From an uncultured Dorea sp. (GTDB taxonomy: Bacteria > Bacillota > Clostridia > Lachnospirales > Lachnospiraceae), in assembly GCA_910589275.1 (NCBI GenBank), contig CAJUTH010000026.1:1-51720 (forward strand): a stretch of 51,720 bases of DNA, in the 5' to 3' direction. Positions 15,749 through 24,600 of this stretch are shown here, in pieces. How positions within the stretch are numbered: the first letter of the stretch is position 1; every line of letters begins with the position of its first letter. Below the pieces are notes generated by a model. It had not been told where the DNA came from. It saw only the letters and a list, made by a program, of their open reading frames with translations, and searched no databases. The translations under genes were made by a program, and so were the position numbers.

Positions 15749-16498
15749 TTACGCACGCCCCCTTTCTCTGCCGTCATCCCGCTTTTTCCATCTGCTTCCG
15801 GCAATAATCATAAGAACCAGTCCGCTTACAAACGATGCAAGAATCAGCGGCGCAAGATCCGTCTCATCGCCTGTCCTGACAGTACGGGGCCGGCCGCCTC
15901 CGGTATTTGCAAGCTCTACCGCAAACTGCATCTGAAGATCAGCCCGGGTATCCTGATAAGCATTGTTAACACTATTGCCGTCCAGCGCAATTTCAAGGAC
16001 GATCCTGCCGCTCTGCCTGCTCTTTAAGGTTCCCAGATAAAGATAATCCTTCAGAGCATTGGTTGCCTGCTCCAAGCCTGTCTCATCATTGTCGGTTGTT
16101 TGATCGCCTCCCACCTTATCACTATTGTACAACTCCTTCTGTCTTCCGTCAGGCCCTGTGTACACAAGCTTATAGGTATACGCCGCACCGGCAGCCGCCG
16201 AAGCCTCTGTGCTCCTTTCCAAAGAACTGACCACTTCATTCATCATATACCAATCCGTATCCGCGCTGTTGTCATTTCGCATCTTCAGCGTAATTACCGC
16301 GCTGTCCCCCGGCTGCATGCCGTTCATAACCTGGTTCAAGTCTGAAGCGGTGAAATTGCTCTCCATCTTGCTGTCCCCGGTAAATACAACGATCCAGTCC
16401 GAGCTGCCTTCCAGCTTATCCGCCCTGGCTGTTACAGGCGCAAGGAAGAATACGGCAAATATAAAAAGTATCATTCCCGCCTTTTTCTTCATGCCCAT
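15749..16498 (-). CDS. Secreted surface protein with RTGDET-type C-terminal sorting-like signal
   Basis: The product has 249 residues. It has a signal peptide (1-26, ending VTARA), a beta-rich ectodomain with SDWIVVFTGDSKMESNF, then PRTVRTGDETDLAP followed by a hydrophobic stretch and a basic tail (RWKKRDDGRERGRA). That C-terminus resembles the xxxTGDxT sorting signals found in many Lachnospiraceae surface proteins but lacks a clean LPxTG, so wall anchoring is possible, not certain. The N-terminal region is like other SipW-operon proteins that cap or anchor TasA-like fibres. Seven bases separate it from the upstream gene. Confidence 0.75.
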   Translation of the reverse strand: MGMKKKAGMILFIFAVFFLAPVTARADKLEGSSDWIVVFTGDSKMESNFTASDLNQVMNGMQPGDSAVITLKMRNDNSADTDWYMMNEVVSSLERSTEASAAAGAAYTYKLVYTGPDGRQKELYNSDKVGGDQTTDNDETGLEQATNALKDYLYLGTLKSRQSGRIVLEIALDGNSVNNAYQDTRADLQMQFAVELANTGGGRPRTVRTGDETDLAPLILASFVSGLVLMIIAGSRWKKRDDGRERGRA

Positions 16499-16505
16499 CC
16501 CCTCC

Positions 16506-17282
16506 TTACTGCAAGCTTAATGTGCCGTTATTTACAGTGACTCTCCGGCCCCATTCGCTCCATGCCGCATCTTCTATATTGTGATTCTGAATCGCATCCA
16601 CTTTCACGTCAACGATAAACCGAACCCCGTCATACTCATAAACTGTTGTAAGATTCTGATGACTGCCTTCTATTTCCACGTTCTGGGCCACTCTGTTTGC
16701 AACCACGGTGCTGATTGTCAATCCGTCTGCAAAAGGCTGGCTTTCGCTGTCTATTGCAAGTTCCTTAGAATAATACAGCACTGTCCGCTCTTTCGTAGCG
16801 GCGCTCTCATCTAACAGCCAATCGTCCAGATTCAAATTCAGCTCAATCAAATCCGGCGACAGCTCCTGCAGCTTCTCTCCCTCCTGATCTACCCAGTATT
16901 TATAAATGCTTACTCTCACATACTGTGGGATCGTTCCGCTGTTTTTTACCTTCAGCTCTTCCGCGTACTGATATCCAAGTTTCAGCTCTTCGCCTTCCTT
17001 TAACATCCCCGCCAAAAGGGTTCCCGCATTCTCATCCCATGTCCCGTCCGCCCGTTCCATTTCACGGTTATACTTATAATCCCGGTTAGAAACCTCTATG
17101 CCGTTTTCTATCAGAGTAACACCGATATCCTGTGTCTGCGCCCTAGACTCGTAAACATCCGAAAAATAATTAAGCGCAGCCCGCGCTCCTCCAATAGATG
17201 AAAAGAGAAGCAGTCCCACTGCCAGCACAAATATAGCGATCGTAACGATCTGTGATTTACCGCTGCGTCTTGTCCCTTTCAT
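16506..17282 (-). CDS. TasA/CalY-like secreted protein with SipW-type signal peptide (1)
   Basis: The product has 258 residues. The N-terminus (KGTRRSGKSQIVTIAIFVLAVGLLLFSSIGGARA followed by ALNYFSDVYESRAQ, given here in parts) is a SipW-type signal peptide and the junction that becomes the donor strand in TasA-like fibre subunits. The mature part is beta-rich, with LKVKNSGTIPQYVRVSIYKYW matching the common 'V.N.G...YVRV' strand pair of this class. The ATG at 17282 shares bases with the upstream stop (TGATG). Two such proteins in a row beside sipW suggest a fibre made of two subunits or a subunit and an anchor. Confidence 0.75.
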   Translation of the reverse strand: MKGTRRSGKSQIVTIAIFVLAVGLLLFSSIGGARAALNYFSDVYESRAQTQDIGVTLIENGIEVSNRDYKYNREMERADGTWDENAGTLLAGMLKEGEELKLGYQYAEELKVKNSGTIPQYVRVSIYKYWVDQEGEKLQELSPDLIELNLNLDDWLLDESAATKERTVLYYSKELAIDSESQPFADGLTISTVVANRVAQNVEIEGSHQNLTTVYEYDGVRFIVDVKVDAIQNHNIEDAAWSEWGRRVTVNNGTLSLQ

Positions 17283-17800
17283 CAGTTACTGCCTCCTTCC
17301 ACATTCCCGGTCGTCAGTTTGGCGTTCCAATCCGGGTATGGCTTCCCGTCTTTATCATACAATACCGGCGTACTTTCATAGATTACTACCACGTTAAAAT
17401 GCTCCGAATCCTTTACATCTGCATCCTCCGGGATATTCCCAATTTTAATCAAAAGCTCCTCTGTCTTCTGCCCTCCGTAAAGGATGTCGCTGTAATAATA
17501 GTAATCATCTTCACCCAGCGTCCATTTCTTATTCTCATCATTGTAGGTTAACTGATATTCGCTTCCGCAGAAAGCCTTTGCCCGGATATACACCGGCACG
17601 GAATCCGGTTTGCTGGTAATGGATACCCTCTTTGTCCAGTCAGAAAAACCTTCATCTATTTCCGTCCTGCTTCCAAGCTTTAAGGCATGGCCTCCCCTCA
17701 CTTCCACAAAGGTGGTAAAATACCCCCATGCGCTTCCGATGGCCGCGGATAAGACCAGCATCACTGCCGCGGCAGCCAGCAATCCGTTTATCTTCTTCAT
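17282..17800 (-). CDS. TasA/CalY-like secreted protein with SipW-type signal peptide (2)
   Basis: From the ATG at 17800, preceded by AAGGAGG, the product has 172 residues. It has the SipW-type signal peptide (KKINGLLAAAAVMLVLSAAI) and the following GSAWGYFTTFVEVRGGHAL. The mature part has VSITSKPDSVPVYIRAKAFCG, again the strand pattern seen in TasA-like subunits. It is shorter than its neighbour and lacks a C-terminal anchor. The frame extends 21 residues upstream, but those bases belong to the end of the preceding gene, whose stop is 14 bases before this start. Confidence 0.75.
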   Translation of the reverse strand: MKKINGLLAAAAVMLVLSAAIGSAWGYFTTFVEVRGGHALKLGSRTEIDEGFSDWTKRVSITSKPDSVPVYIRAKAFCGSEYQLTYNDENKKWTLGEDDYYYYSDILYGGQKTEELLIKIGNIPEDADVKDSEHFNVVVIYESTPVLYDKDGKPYPDWNAKLTTGNVEGGSN

Positions 17801-17814
17801 CTTATCCGTCCTCC

Positions 17815-18933
17815 TTATGCGCCGTCCGCAGAATCCTGCGCAGGCTGCTTCTCCCATTTCCATCCGTTTTCCAACGTATACTCAAAACGGTTCGTTATCG
17901 CGCCGCCTTCTCCGGGCTTATCTGCGTAGGCATTTGTAAAATCAACCTGCAGTACGCGGTCTAACTGGATTGGCTGCCCGGGCGTAACCGTATCCGGCGT
18001 TTCCACTTCATAATGAAGCCCGGAGTAAACCTCCTTAACCGTAACCTGCGCCCCTACGGGGATCCGGTCAATAACCACCCTGTTCTCCCCCGCTGAGGTA
18101 AAGGTCATGGGAATCACGTTGCTATATACATTTTCCCCATTCAGTACTGCGTCTATCTGGAAAATAAAGGTGGCCTCGCTGCCTGTTTCATAACTCTGCA
18201 ATGTTTTCACAATCTCCAGCGATCCATAACGCGGTTCTTCACTTGGTTTCAGTGTAACCGACATATCGTAAATCCATGCGCCGTCTCCGGCTGTTGTGTT
18301 ATGGATCGTGCCGTCTTCCGCCGTCGCCTGTCTGCTTGGAAGAGATATCAGCTCCGGCTCATAGGTATACGTACGGGTGTCTGAATAGGCAAGCGTCGCA
18401 AGCTTCTCCCGCACATTCCCCTCCTCATCCTTCTGCTTCACAGTAGTTCTATATTCAGCGGCTTCCAACCCGTCTCCCCGGGCAATGATAAGATACAATC
18501 CGCAATTCAAATCTGAAAATAGCTCCTCCGCCATGCCGGAGACAACCGGCTGTATCCCAGAATCCTCCGCAAAGACAAGCTCCGCCGCCTTCTGGGCCAC
18601 AGACTGCCAGTCGGGTTCCTTGGCGTTATACATTCCTTCCGTTTCCTCAAATCCTGGCAGAAATTCATAAGAATAGGTGTCATATACGCTGACCGGCTGT
18701 GCCGATGCAACCTGGTATAAATCAATCCGAAGCTTACCTGCCAGCTCTTTTGCCTGCTCCGGACTGCCTGCCAGCGCCTTTAAAGAACATTTTCTATTAA
18801 AATCAATCGGGTCAGCCGCCTCTCCGCTTATTTCCGGCGCTGCCGCAATCAGTCCAAATACCAGCGCAGATGCAAGCAATGCACTCATCATCCGATACAC
18901 TTTTCGGTTCCGAAATGTGCATTTTACATTCAT
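17815..18933 (-). CDS. Accessory pilus protein with DUF5979/SpaA-like domain, no wall anchor
   Basis: The product has 372 residues with a signal peptide (about 1-39). Residues about 45-215 are a beta-rich domain. Residues about 238-340 are a DUF5979-like immunoglobulin-type domain, beginning SLEIVKTLQSYETGSEATF with a Lys typical of isopeptide-forming folds. The tail ends NRFEYTLENGWKWEKQPAQ with no LPxTG and no membrane helix. It therefore cannot be a sortase substrate by itself. Position directly after the class C sortase gene suggests a secreted tip or chaperone-like pilus component. Stop and start distances to neighbours are 13-14 bases. Confidence 0.75.
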   Translation of the reverse strand: MNVKCTFRNRKVYRMMSALLASALVFGLIAAAPEISGEAADPIDFNRKCSLKALAGSPEQAKELAGKLRIDLYQVASAQPVSVYDTYSYEFLPGFEETEGMYNAKEPDWQSVAQKAAELVFAEDSGIQPVVSGMAEELFSDLNCGLYLIIARGDGLEAAEYRTTVKQKDEEGNVREKLATLAYSDTRTYTYEPELISLPSRQATAEDGTIHNTTAGDGAWIYDMSVTLKPSEEPRYGSLEIVKTLQSYETGSEATFIFQIDAVLNGENVYSNVIPMTFTSAGENRVVIDRIPVGAQVTVKEVYSGLHYEVETPDTVTPGQPIQLDRVLQVDFTNAYADKPGEGGAITNRFEYTLENGWKWEKQPAQDSADGA

Positions 18934-18946
18934 AAGCCTCTCCTCC

Positions 18947-19912
18947 TTATCCTTTTCTCATATCGTCCAGTATCTGCTCCTCCGATTTCATCGGTCCCCT
19001 TCTCCGGTAATAAATCAACAGTCCTGTCAAAAGCAGAAACAAAATTGGGATCCCAATTGCCGGTATTACAATGTATACTGGAATTCGAACTGCCTCCGCT
19101 GGAGCCGCAATTCCGTCAAGTCCGGCAATCCTGTGCCCTCTCATCAAAATCCGATGGGAATTAATCCCATAGGGCGTACAAGTAACCAGCGTTGAATAAT
19201 CCTTCCCGTTAACAATTCCAAGCTCGTCCGTCTCCTCCGGCAGTACAATCCGTATCTGGTCAACCATATAAGTAATCGTTTCATCCAATACCGTAACGGT
19301 AAAAACATCCCCCTCGTCCAGCTTGTCCAAGTCTGAGAACAGCTTGGCGCTTGGCAGCCCCCTGTGCCCAGACATAACGCTGTGAACCCCGTCTCCGCCA
19401 ACCGGGAAGGAGGAACCCGGAATATGCCCCGCTGCTATCTGCAGAATTCCTTCATCCACCCCATGATAAACCGGAAGATTAACGCCGATAGAGGGAATCT
19501 GAATATATCCCATAATTCCAGTTCCGGTCACATCCAGAATGCTCTCATACTCCGCATATTCCTCATCCGAAAGATTAAAATGAACCCCTTCCGAAAGCGA
19601 ATCATTGTACATCCTTGCCGCCTCAAGCATCGCATCTTTTTCTGCCTCGGACAGCTCGTCTACCGCATCCACATAGCCCGCGATGGCTCTTGAAGCATGC
19701 ATGGAATTCCACCAGTCGCTGACAGAAGGATAAAGAAAAACCGCCAGACCAATCAGCATAATAATAACCAGAATAACTGTTGACAAAGAACCGCCTTTTT
19801 TCTTTTCCGGTTTTTTCTTACCGTCCCGCTCCTCATTTTTCTCTTGTATTAAATCTGCGGGGGCTCCCTCGCCCGTATTTATTTCTTCTTTTTTATACGT
19901 TTCCTTACTCAT
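18947..19912 (-). CDS. Class C (pilus-polymerising) sortase
   Basis: Transpeptidase that cleaves the LPxTG-type signal of pilin subunits and links them covalently. The product has 321 residues from the ATG at 19912, with GGAG seven bases upstream. It has a charged N-terminus, a membrane segment (about 43-64), the catalytic domain with His183 (SGHRG), Cys245 (TLVTCTPYG) and Arg254 (SHRILMRG), and a second C-terminal membrane helix, which is diagnostic of class C. A lid segment around the usual D-P-[WFY] position is not clear. It immediately follows the major pilin gene, whose LPSTG signal is its obvious substrate. Confidence 0.95.
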   Translation of the reverse strand: MSKETYKKEEINTGEGAPADLIQEKNEERDGKKKPEKKKGGSLSTVILVIIMLIGLAVFLYPSVSDWWNSMHASRAIAGYVDAVDELSEAEKDAMLEAARMYNDSLSEGVHFNLSDEEYAEYESILDVTGTGIMGYIQIPSIGVNLPVYHGVDEGILQIAAGHIPGSSFPVGGDGVHSVMSGHRGLPSAKLFSDLDKLDEGDVFTVTVLDETITYMVDQIRIVLPEETDELGIVNGKDYSTLVTCTPYGINSHRILMRGHRIAGLDGIAAPAEAVRIPVYIVIPAIGIPILFLLLTGLLIYYRRRGPMKSEEQILDDMRKG

Positions 19913-19932
19913 AAACTTCTCCGCCAATCATA

Positions 19933-20067
19933 TGCAGTAAACTGCATTTATAAAGCGGCGTCTCCCCGCCCGCTGACGTTTGCCGGACCGCCGGTCCGTT
20001 GCTCGCCGCACACCACGTGAAGGTGCCAGCCTGTGCGGCATAACCGGGAAGGGAAGCCCCTTCCCGG
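19933..20067 (-). promoter_or_regulatory. Multi-hairpin region between major pilin and sortase genes
   Basis: Four perfect inverted repeats lie in 135 bases: TGCAGT/ACTGCA (19933-19946), CGGACC/GGTCCG (19984-19998), GCCGCACA/TGTGCGGC (20005-20039), and CCGGGAAGGG/CCCTTCCCGG (20044-20067). None is followed by a T-run in the direction of transcription, so they do not look like complete intrinsic terminators. Stable hairpins directly 3' of a highly expressed pilin gene could protect its mRNA or partly attenuate read-through into the sortase gene. Confidence 0.6.
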
Positions 20068-20097
20068 AAAATGTATCATATTACAATAACAGGTTTA

Positions 20098-21585
20098 TTA
20101 TCTTGCGCGCTTCTTTGCAATTAACAAGATAGCTGCTCCAATAACCAAGACACCGCCGACAATGTAGAAGATTGTAGTACCGATACCACCTGTTGAAGGA
20201 AGGTTCACGCCAGATTTATTCTCAACCTGAACCATGGCCTCCTCCTCGCCATTCAAATCAGTTGCAGGGATAAATGCTTTGTCATTCACAGTAATTTTTC
20301 CGTCATCCCCGATTACAATTGTTACCGCTTCCTTTAACTGATTGTATCCGTCTGGGGCTTTTGTCTCCCAGAGGTAATACGTGCCGGCCGCAAGACCCTT
20401 GATAATAAATTTACCATCCTTCGGTGTTTCAATCACGGTTGTCAGAGAAGCCTCGTCTATATTATCCCGGTCAGAATTATAAAAATATACGTTGTTTCCG
20501 GCATTTTTAAATGCCATCGCGTTCTTTGCCGCCTCGTCAACACTTGTATATGAAGTATTTGTTAAAACAAATTCCGCTCCGGCCAGTCCTTTGCTGCCCT
20601 CATCCTCTACTCCAAATTTATATACAGGGATAGAGAAGTTCTTAGTTTCCGTCGTATCCGTCTCTGTCTCGTGGTCGTTTCCATAGGTAAGCTTTGCTTG
20701 ATTTTCTTCTGTCAAGATTACCTCAGCCTCAGAATTAATTGTAGCGCTGTAAGCTACAACAAGCGTATCGCCTGGCTCAAGCTTAGCGCAATATCTGCTG
20801 AAATCTACCTTAAAAGTTTCTGCAACGCCGTTCCCCGTCGCGCCATTTTCGCCTAAAGTAACGGTATAATCTTCTGCTGCCAGGTCAGCCACTTTATCAG
20901 TTCCGCGCATATGCGTAACCTTTACGTCCTCGTTAAAGGTCAGCCCCTTTGACATGGTATCATGCAGCACATAATTTTCCGCGCCTTCCTGCGCTGTAAT
21001 CGTAACCTTATAATTTACCGTATCGCCGATACTTGCAGACGCTTCCTCAACCTCTTTGTCCACCGTCGGCTCGTCATTCTTTTCTGTTACTTCTACTTCG
21101 GCCGTTGTTGCGTCCAATGCACAAAGCGCGCCGGCAGAAGAGTCAACCAAATAATAACCCATGGCTAAATTATCAAAAACTACAGTCGTTGTCTCTGCCG
21201 TAGTTGTCTCCGCCGTCTTGCTTCCGGCGGGGGCAATATTATTTTCTTTTGCATAAGCCAAGGCGTTTTTCGCAAATTCCGCCACATCTGAGGCGCTGTC
21301 TTTCCCTTCTGCAAAGCCGACATACCCGCTCTCGTCAACAACAAAAATCTTATTCAAGTCCGGATTACTGATAAATCCTTTCCATTCGTCTGCAACCTTA
21401 TAGGAACCCTGTCCCTCAGCATTATAATTCTCCTGGTCAAAAATCTTGTAAATGGTATAGGTCTTCCCCGGAAGCGCGTTGCTGACTGTAATCTTACCCG
21501 CATCCGCCGCCATTACCGGCATTGCCATCGCTAATACCATCACCATTGCCAGCAGCACACTGGCTAATCTCTTTAAATGTTTCAT
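20098..21585 (-). CDS. Major pilin, LPSTG-anchored, SpaA-type backbone subunit
   Basis: The product has 495 residues. It has a signal peptide (1-27, ending AMPVMA), an N-terminal domain (about 30-165) and a pilin-motif-like segment AEVEVTEKNDEPTV in which Lys169 would be the linking lysine although YPK is replaced by TEK. Two further beta domains follow. The E-box YYLWETKAPDGYN (Glu407) is typical of self-crosslinking Cna-B/SpaA domains. LPSTG (462-466), a membrane helix and KKRAR close the protein. AAGGAG precedes the ATG. It would be polymerised by the downstream class C sortase. The Thr-rich TAETTTAETTT stretch near 125-134 may be variable. Confidence 0.93.
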   Translation of the reverse strand: MKHLKRLASVLLAMVMVLAMAMPVMAADAGKITVSNALPGKTYTIYKIFDQENYNAEGQGSYKVADEWKGFISNPDLNKIFVVDESGYVGFAEGKDSASDVAEFAKNALAYAKENNIAPAGSKTAETTTAETTTVVFDNLAMGYYLVDSSAGALCALDATTAEVEVTEKNDEPTVDKEVEEASASIGDTVNYKVTITAQEGAENYVLHDTMSKGLTFNEDVKVTHMRGTDKVADLAAEDYTVTLGENGATGNGVAETFKVDFSRYCAKLEPGDTLVVAYSATINSEAEVILTEENQAKLTYGNDHETETDTTETKNFSIPVYKFGVEDEGSKGLAGAEFVLTNTSYTSVDEAAKNAMAFKNAGNNVYFYNSDRDNIDEASLTTVIETPKDGKFIIKGLAAGTYYLWETKAPDGYNQLKEAVTIVIGDDGKITVNDKAFIPATDLNGEEEAMVQVENKSGVNLPSTGGIGTTIFYIVGGVLVIGAAILLIAKKRAR

Positions 21586-21677
21586 AGACTCATTCTCCTT
21601 TTTACTTTTTCATAATTGCATTGGTATGGTTTGATATAACCAACCATTTTGTGTGCCATCCAGTTTTAAGAGGAATA

Positions 21678-24600
21678 TCACACCCCCCTTTCCCTGAATC
21701 TTTTTCTATACAGAAAGCTCGCGCCAAGCAGTAAGCATGCGGCGCCCGCCATTGTATATAAAGGTAATCCGCTCCCTCCGGTCTCCGGAAGCTCATAAAC
21801 GTGGTAATTATTCACATACTCCACAGTAATCTGAGTATCGCTTGTCTCTCCTTCCGTAACCGTACCGGACTCATTCTCCTCGCCGTCTACCTTCGTAGTC
21901 ACATGATATTCATCACTTTTGGAAACCTCTTCAATCGTATAGGTTGTTCCCACCGGCAGATAGCTGATCATAATATATTCGCCGTCTTTTAACGTAAATT
22001 TATCTCCGTCATGTACAATAACGTCATAACCAATCATTTGATCATTCTTGTCATATTTCGTGTAAGAATAATCATCCTGTAAATTACCCCCATTTGCATT
22101 TTTAAAATGAATTGCAAATTCATACGCCTGATCTGTATCGGCATGTTCTACCGATTTACTGACCTTTAAGGAATTCTCGATTCTTCCGTTTGTACCCGCC
22201 GGCTGCTTATTCGTCACGGATGGAAGGGTAAACTGCATCCAGCAGGTAGATCCGGACGCGCCCCGCTCCGTATAATAGAATTTCAGCGTATGCTTTCCTG
22301 ACTTAGAAGACCCATCCTCTTTTTTGAGGTAATCCCATAGGTTTACATACTCTCCAACTGTAGGATGCACGCCGCCGATATCGCAGACAAGCTCTCCGTC
22401 CAGAAACACCCACATGTCGTCGTCGCCAAAAAACAGGTATTCCAACGGTCCGCAGTATGCCTCATCCAAATCAAATTCCAACTCGTAAAACATACCGAAA
22501 TAACTATTGTGGTCCTGTCCGTCGTCGCTGACAGGAAGGGCTTTCCACTCACTGTCCCCGGGCTCATACCTTAGATTACCCTTCTGCGCGGAATTTCCGG
22601 ATTTGATATCATGCCCGTCGGCCCCCCATGAAGACGCGGAATCCATCGGCCAGAAATTATTGGTCCAGATATTTGTGTGCGTACCAGGATGTCCGAATTT
22701 TTCTAGCCCTTCTATCCCGGCTCCTCTCACCGCCGACAGCGTATACGTATCTCCATCGCATTTAAAATCAAGGCTGTAATCGTCGTACTGTGTCTTTCCC
22801 TTCTGCGCCGCCATGCCGAATACCTTGGGGGCCGGTACGTTAAACGCCACGTTTCCGTCCTCTTCAATACCGCTGACCAGTCCGAACGTACATTTCTTAT
22901 ACCCGTTGCTATTGGCCATATTCAAGGAATTACCGTTCCACGTACTCGTCCCGTAATTCGTTCCTGCATTGTTATTGCCAAACGCATATTTGGGGGCGCC
23001 GCTGCAGTTCTCCGTGCTGTTAATCCCGGCCGTCCTTGTATCTATAATCTTCGCCGCTCCCGACGTCCGATAACCGCCGTTGGATATGTCATAATCATAG
23101 AACGTGGCCGAATTATTGTAATTGTCTGTTTTTGTATTATACACAAGCCTTATCACGGTCTTCTGGTCAATATAGATATATCCGTTCGGATTATCCGGGG
23201 TAGCCACTCCTTCTGCCTTCCTTGAATTGGTAAAATGAAGGTTATCGCTATAAACATAGGCATCCCAGTCCTCTGCTTCATCCCCCTTTGCCGCCTCGCT
23301 CTCCGCCGGGTCGCAGATAAGCTCCCTTTTGCCGTCGCTTCCTACTGCATAACAATCCTCCGAATGTTCATGCTTGAGTACCCATACTTCTGCAAGTTCG
23401 TAACCGCCGTTATCAGCCAGTTCATTAATATGGTTTATGCTGGGGGCAAGGAAATACTCAAAAGGCTTCGCCTTATAAACTTCCGTTAGTTCCTCATTTG
23501 TCCTAACCGTCCCGTCTGCATTCACAGAGAGATTCTTAATTGTAGGCGTCACACCGTTCTGGGGAAGCACCCCGCCGCTGGTATCAATCAGTTCAAGGGC
23601 TCCTCCGCTGTCCTTATCAACCCTGTTTAATTTCGCATAATATTGTACGGTATATGGCGGGTTTGCGCGGGTCTCTGTTTTTACGGCAACATTCTCGCCG
23701 TTTACCGGCATAGTCAGCGTTTCATCCCCGCCGCTTCCAAGGACCAATTCCGTCGTTTCGCTGATCTGTTCATCGGCCAGCATCTCGATTGTGCTGACCA
23801 CAATCTCTGTCTTATCGTCCTGCCCTGTTTCCATACTCGCCGACGTCTCAGCTTCCTGTTCTCCGCTGCGCAGATAGGATACCGCATCCTGAATGGATGT
23901 CTTCATATGCGCAGCCAGTGTTTCACTTGGAGCAATCTCCGCCGTCACTTCACATTCCGACAAATCCATCTGTACCCCGCCATAACTCAGAGCATAGGAA
24001 AATGCCTGCAGCTGCAGTAGCTCGCTTCCATCATCCGGTTCAGCATAAGTGGCAAAGGCTTTGTATTCTTCCGAATCTTCCTCCAGCGGCTTTACGGTAA
24101 ATTCCAGCTTTTTCTCCGCTTGTTCGTCCTCCGGCTCATCCTTTGGCTCCTCTTCTGTCTGCTTATTCGTTTTCACCGGTACTGCTTGTCCCTCGATATG
24201 AAAGGTGATGCGAAATACATCATTTTCATATTTATAAGATTCTTCCACAAGAACCGGTTCCATATTTTCTGATTTGTAACCGATTGCGACCTCCGAAAAG
24301 CTGTTCATTTCAAAGGTTGTCTTACCGCTCTCTGCGCTGCCGCCATCCAGAACTTCCGTTCCTTCTTCCCCAAAATGTACTACGGTAACCGCCGTCCCAT
24401 CCGGCAAGCCGTTTTCATCCAGAAGCTGTATTGTGATAGACACCGCGCTCTCAGGCTCTACCTCTTCTCCATCTATATAGAAGCCTATCTTAAAGAGACC
24501 GTTCATCGTGGCGTCGTCATCCTCCATCGACTCCTTAAAATCCGCTTCGCGCTCTGCATAATACTCGCTGTTGTTCTCCGCCGTAATCTGCTCGGCAATA

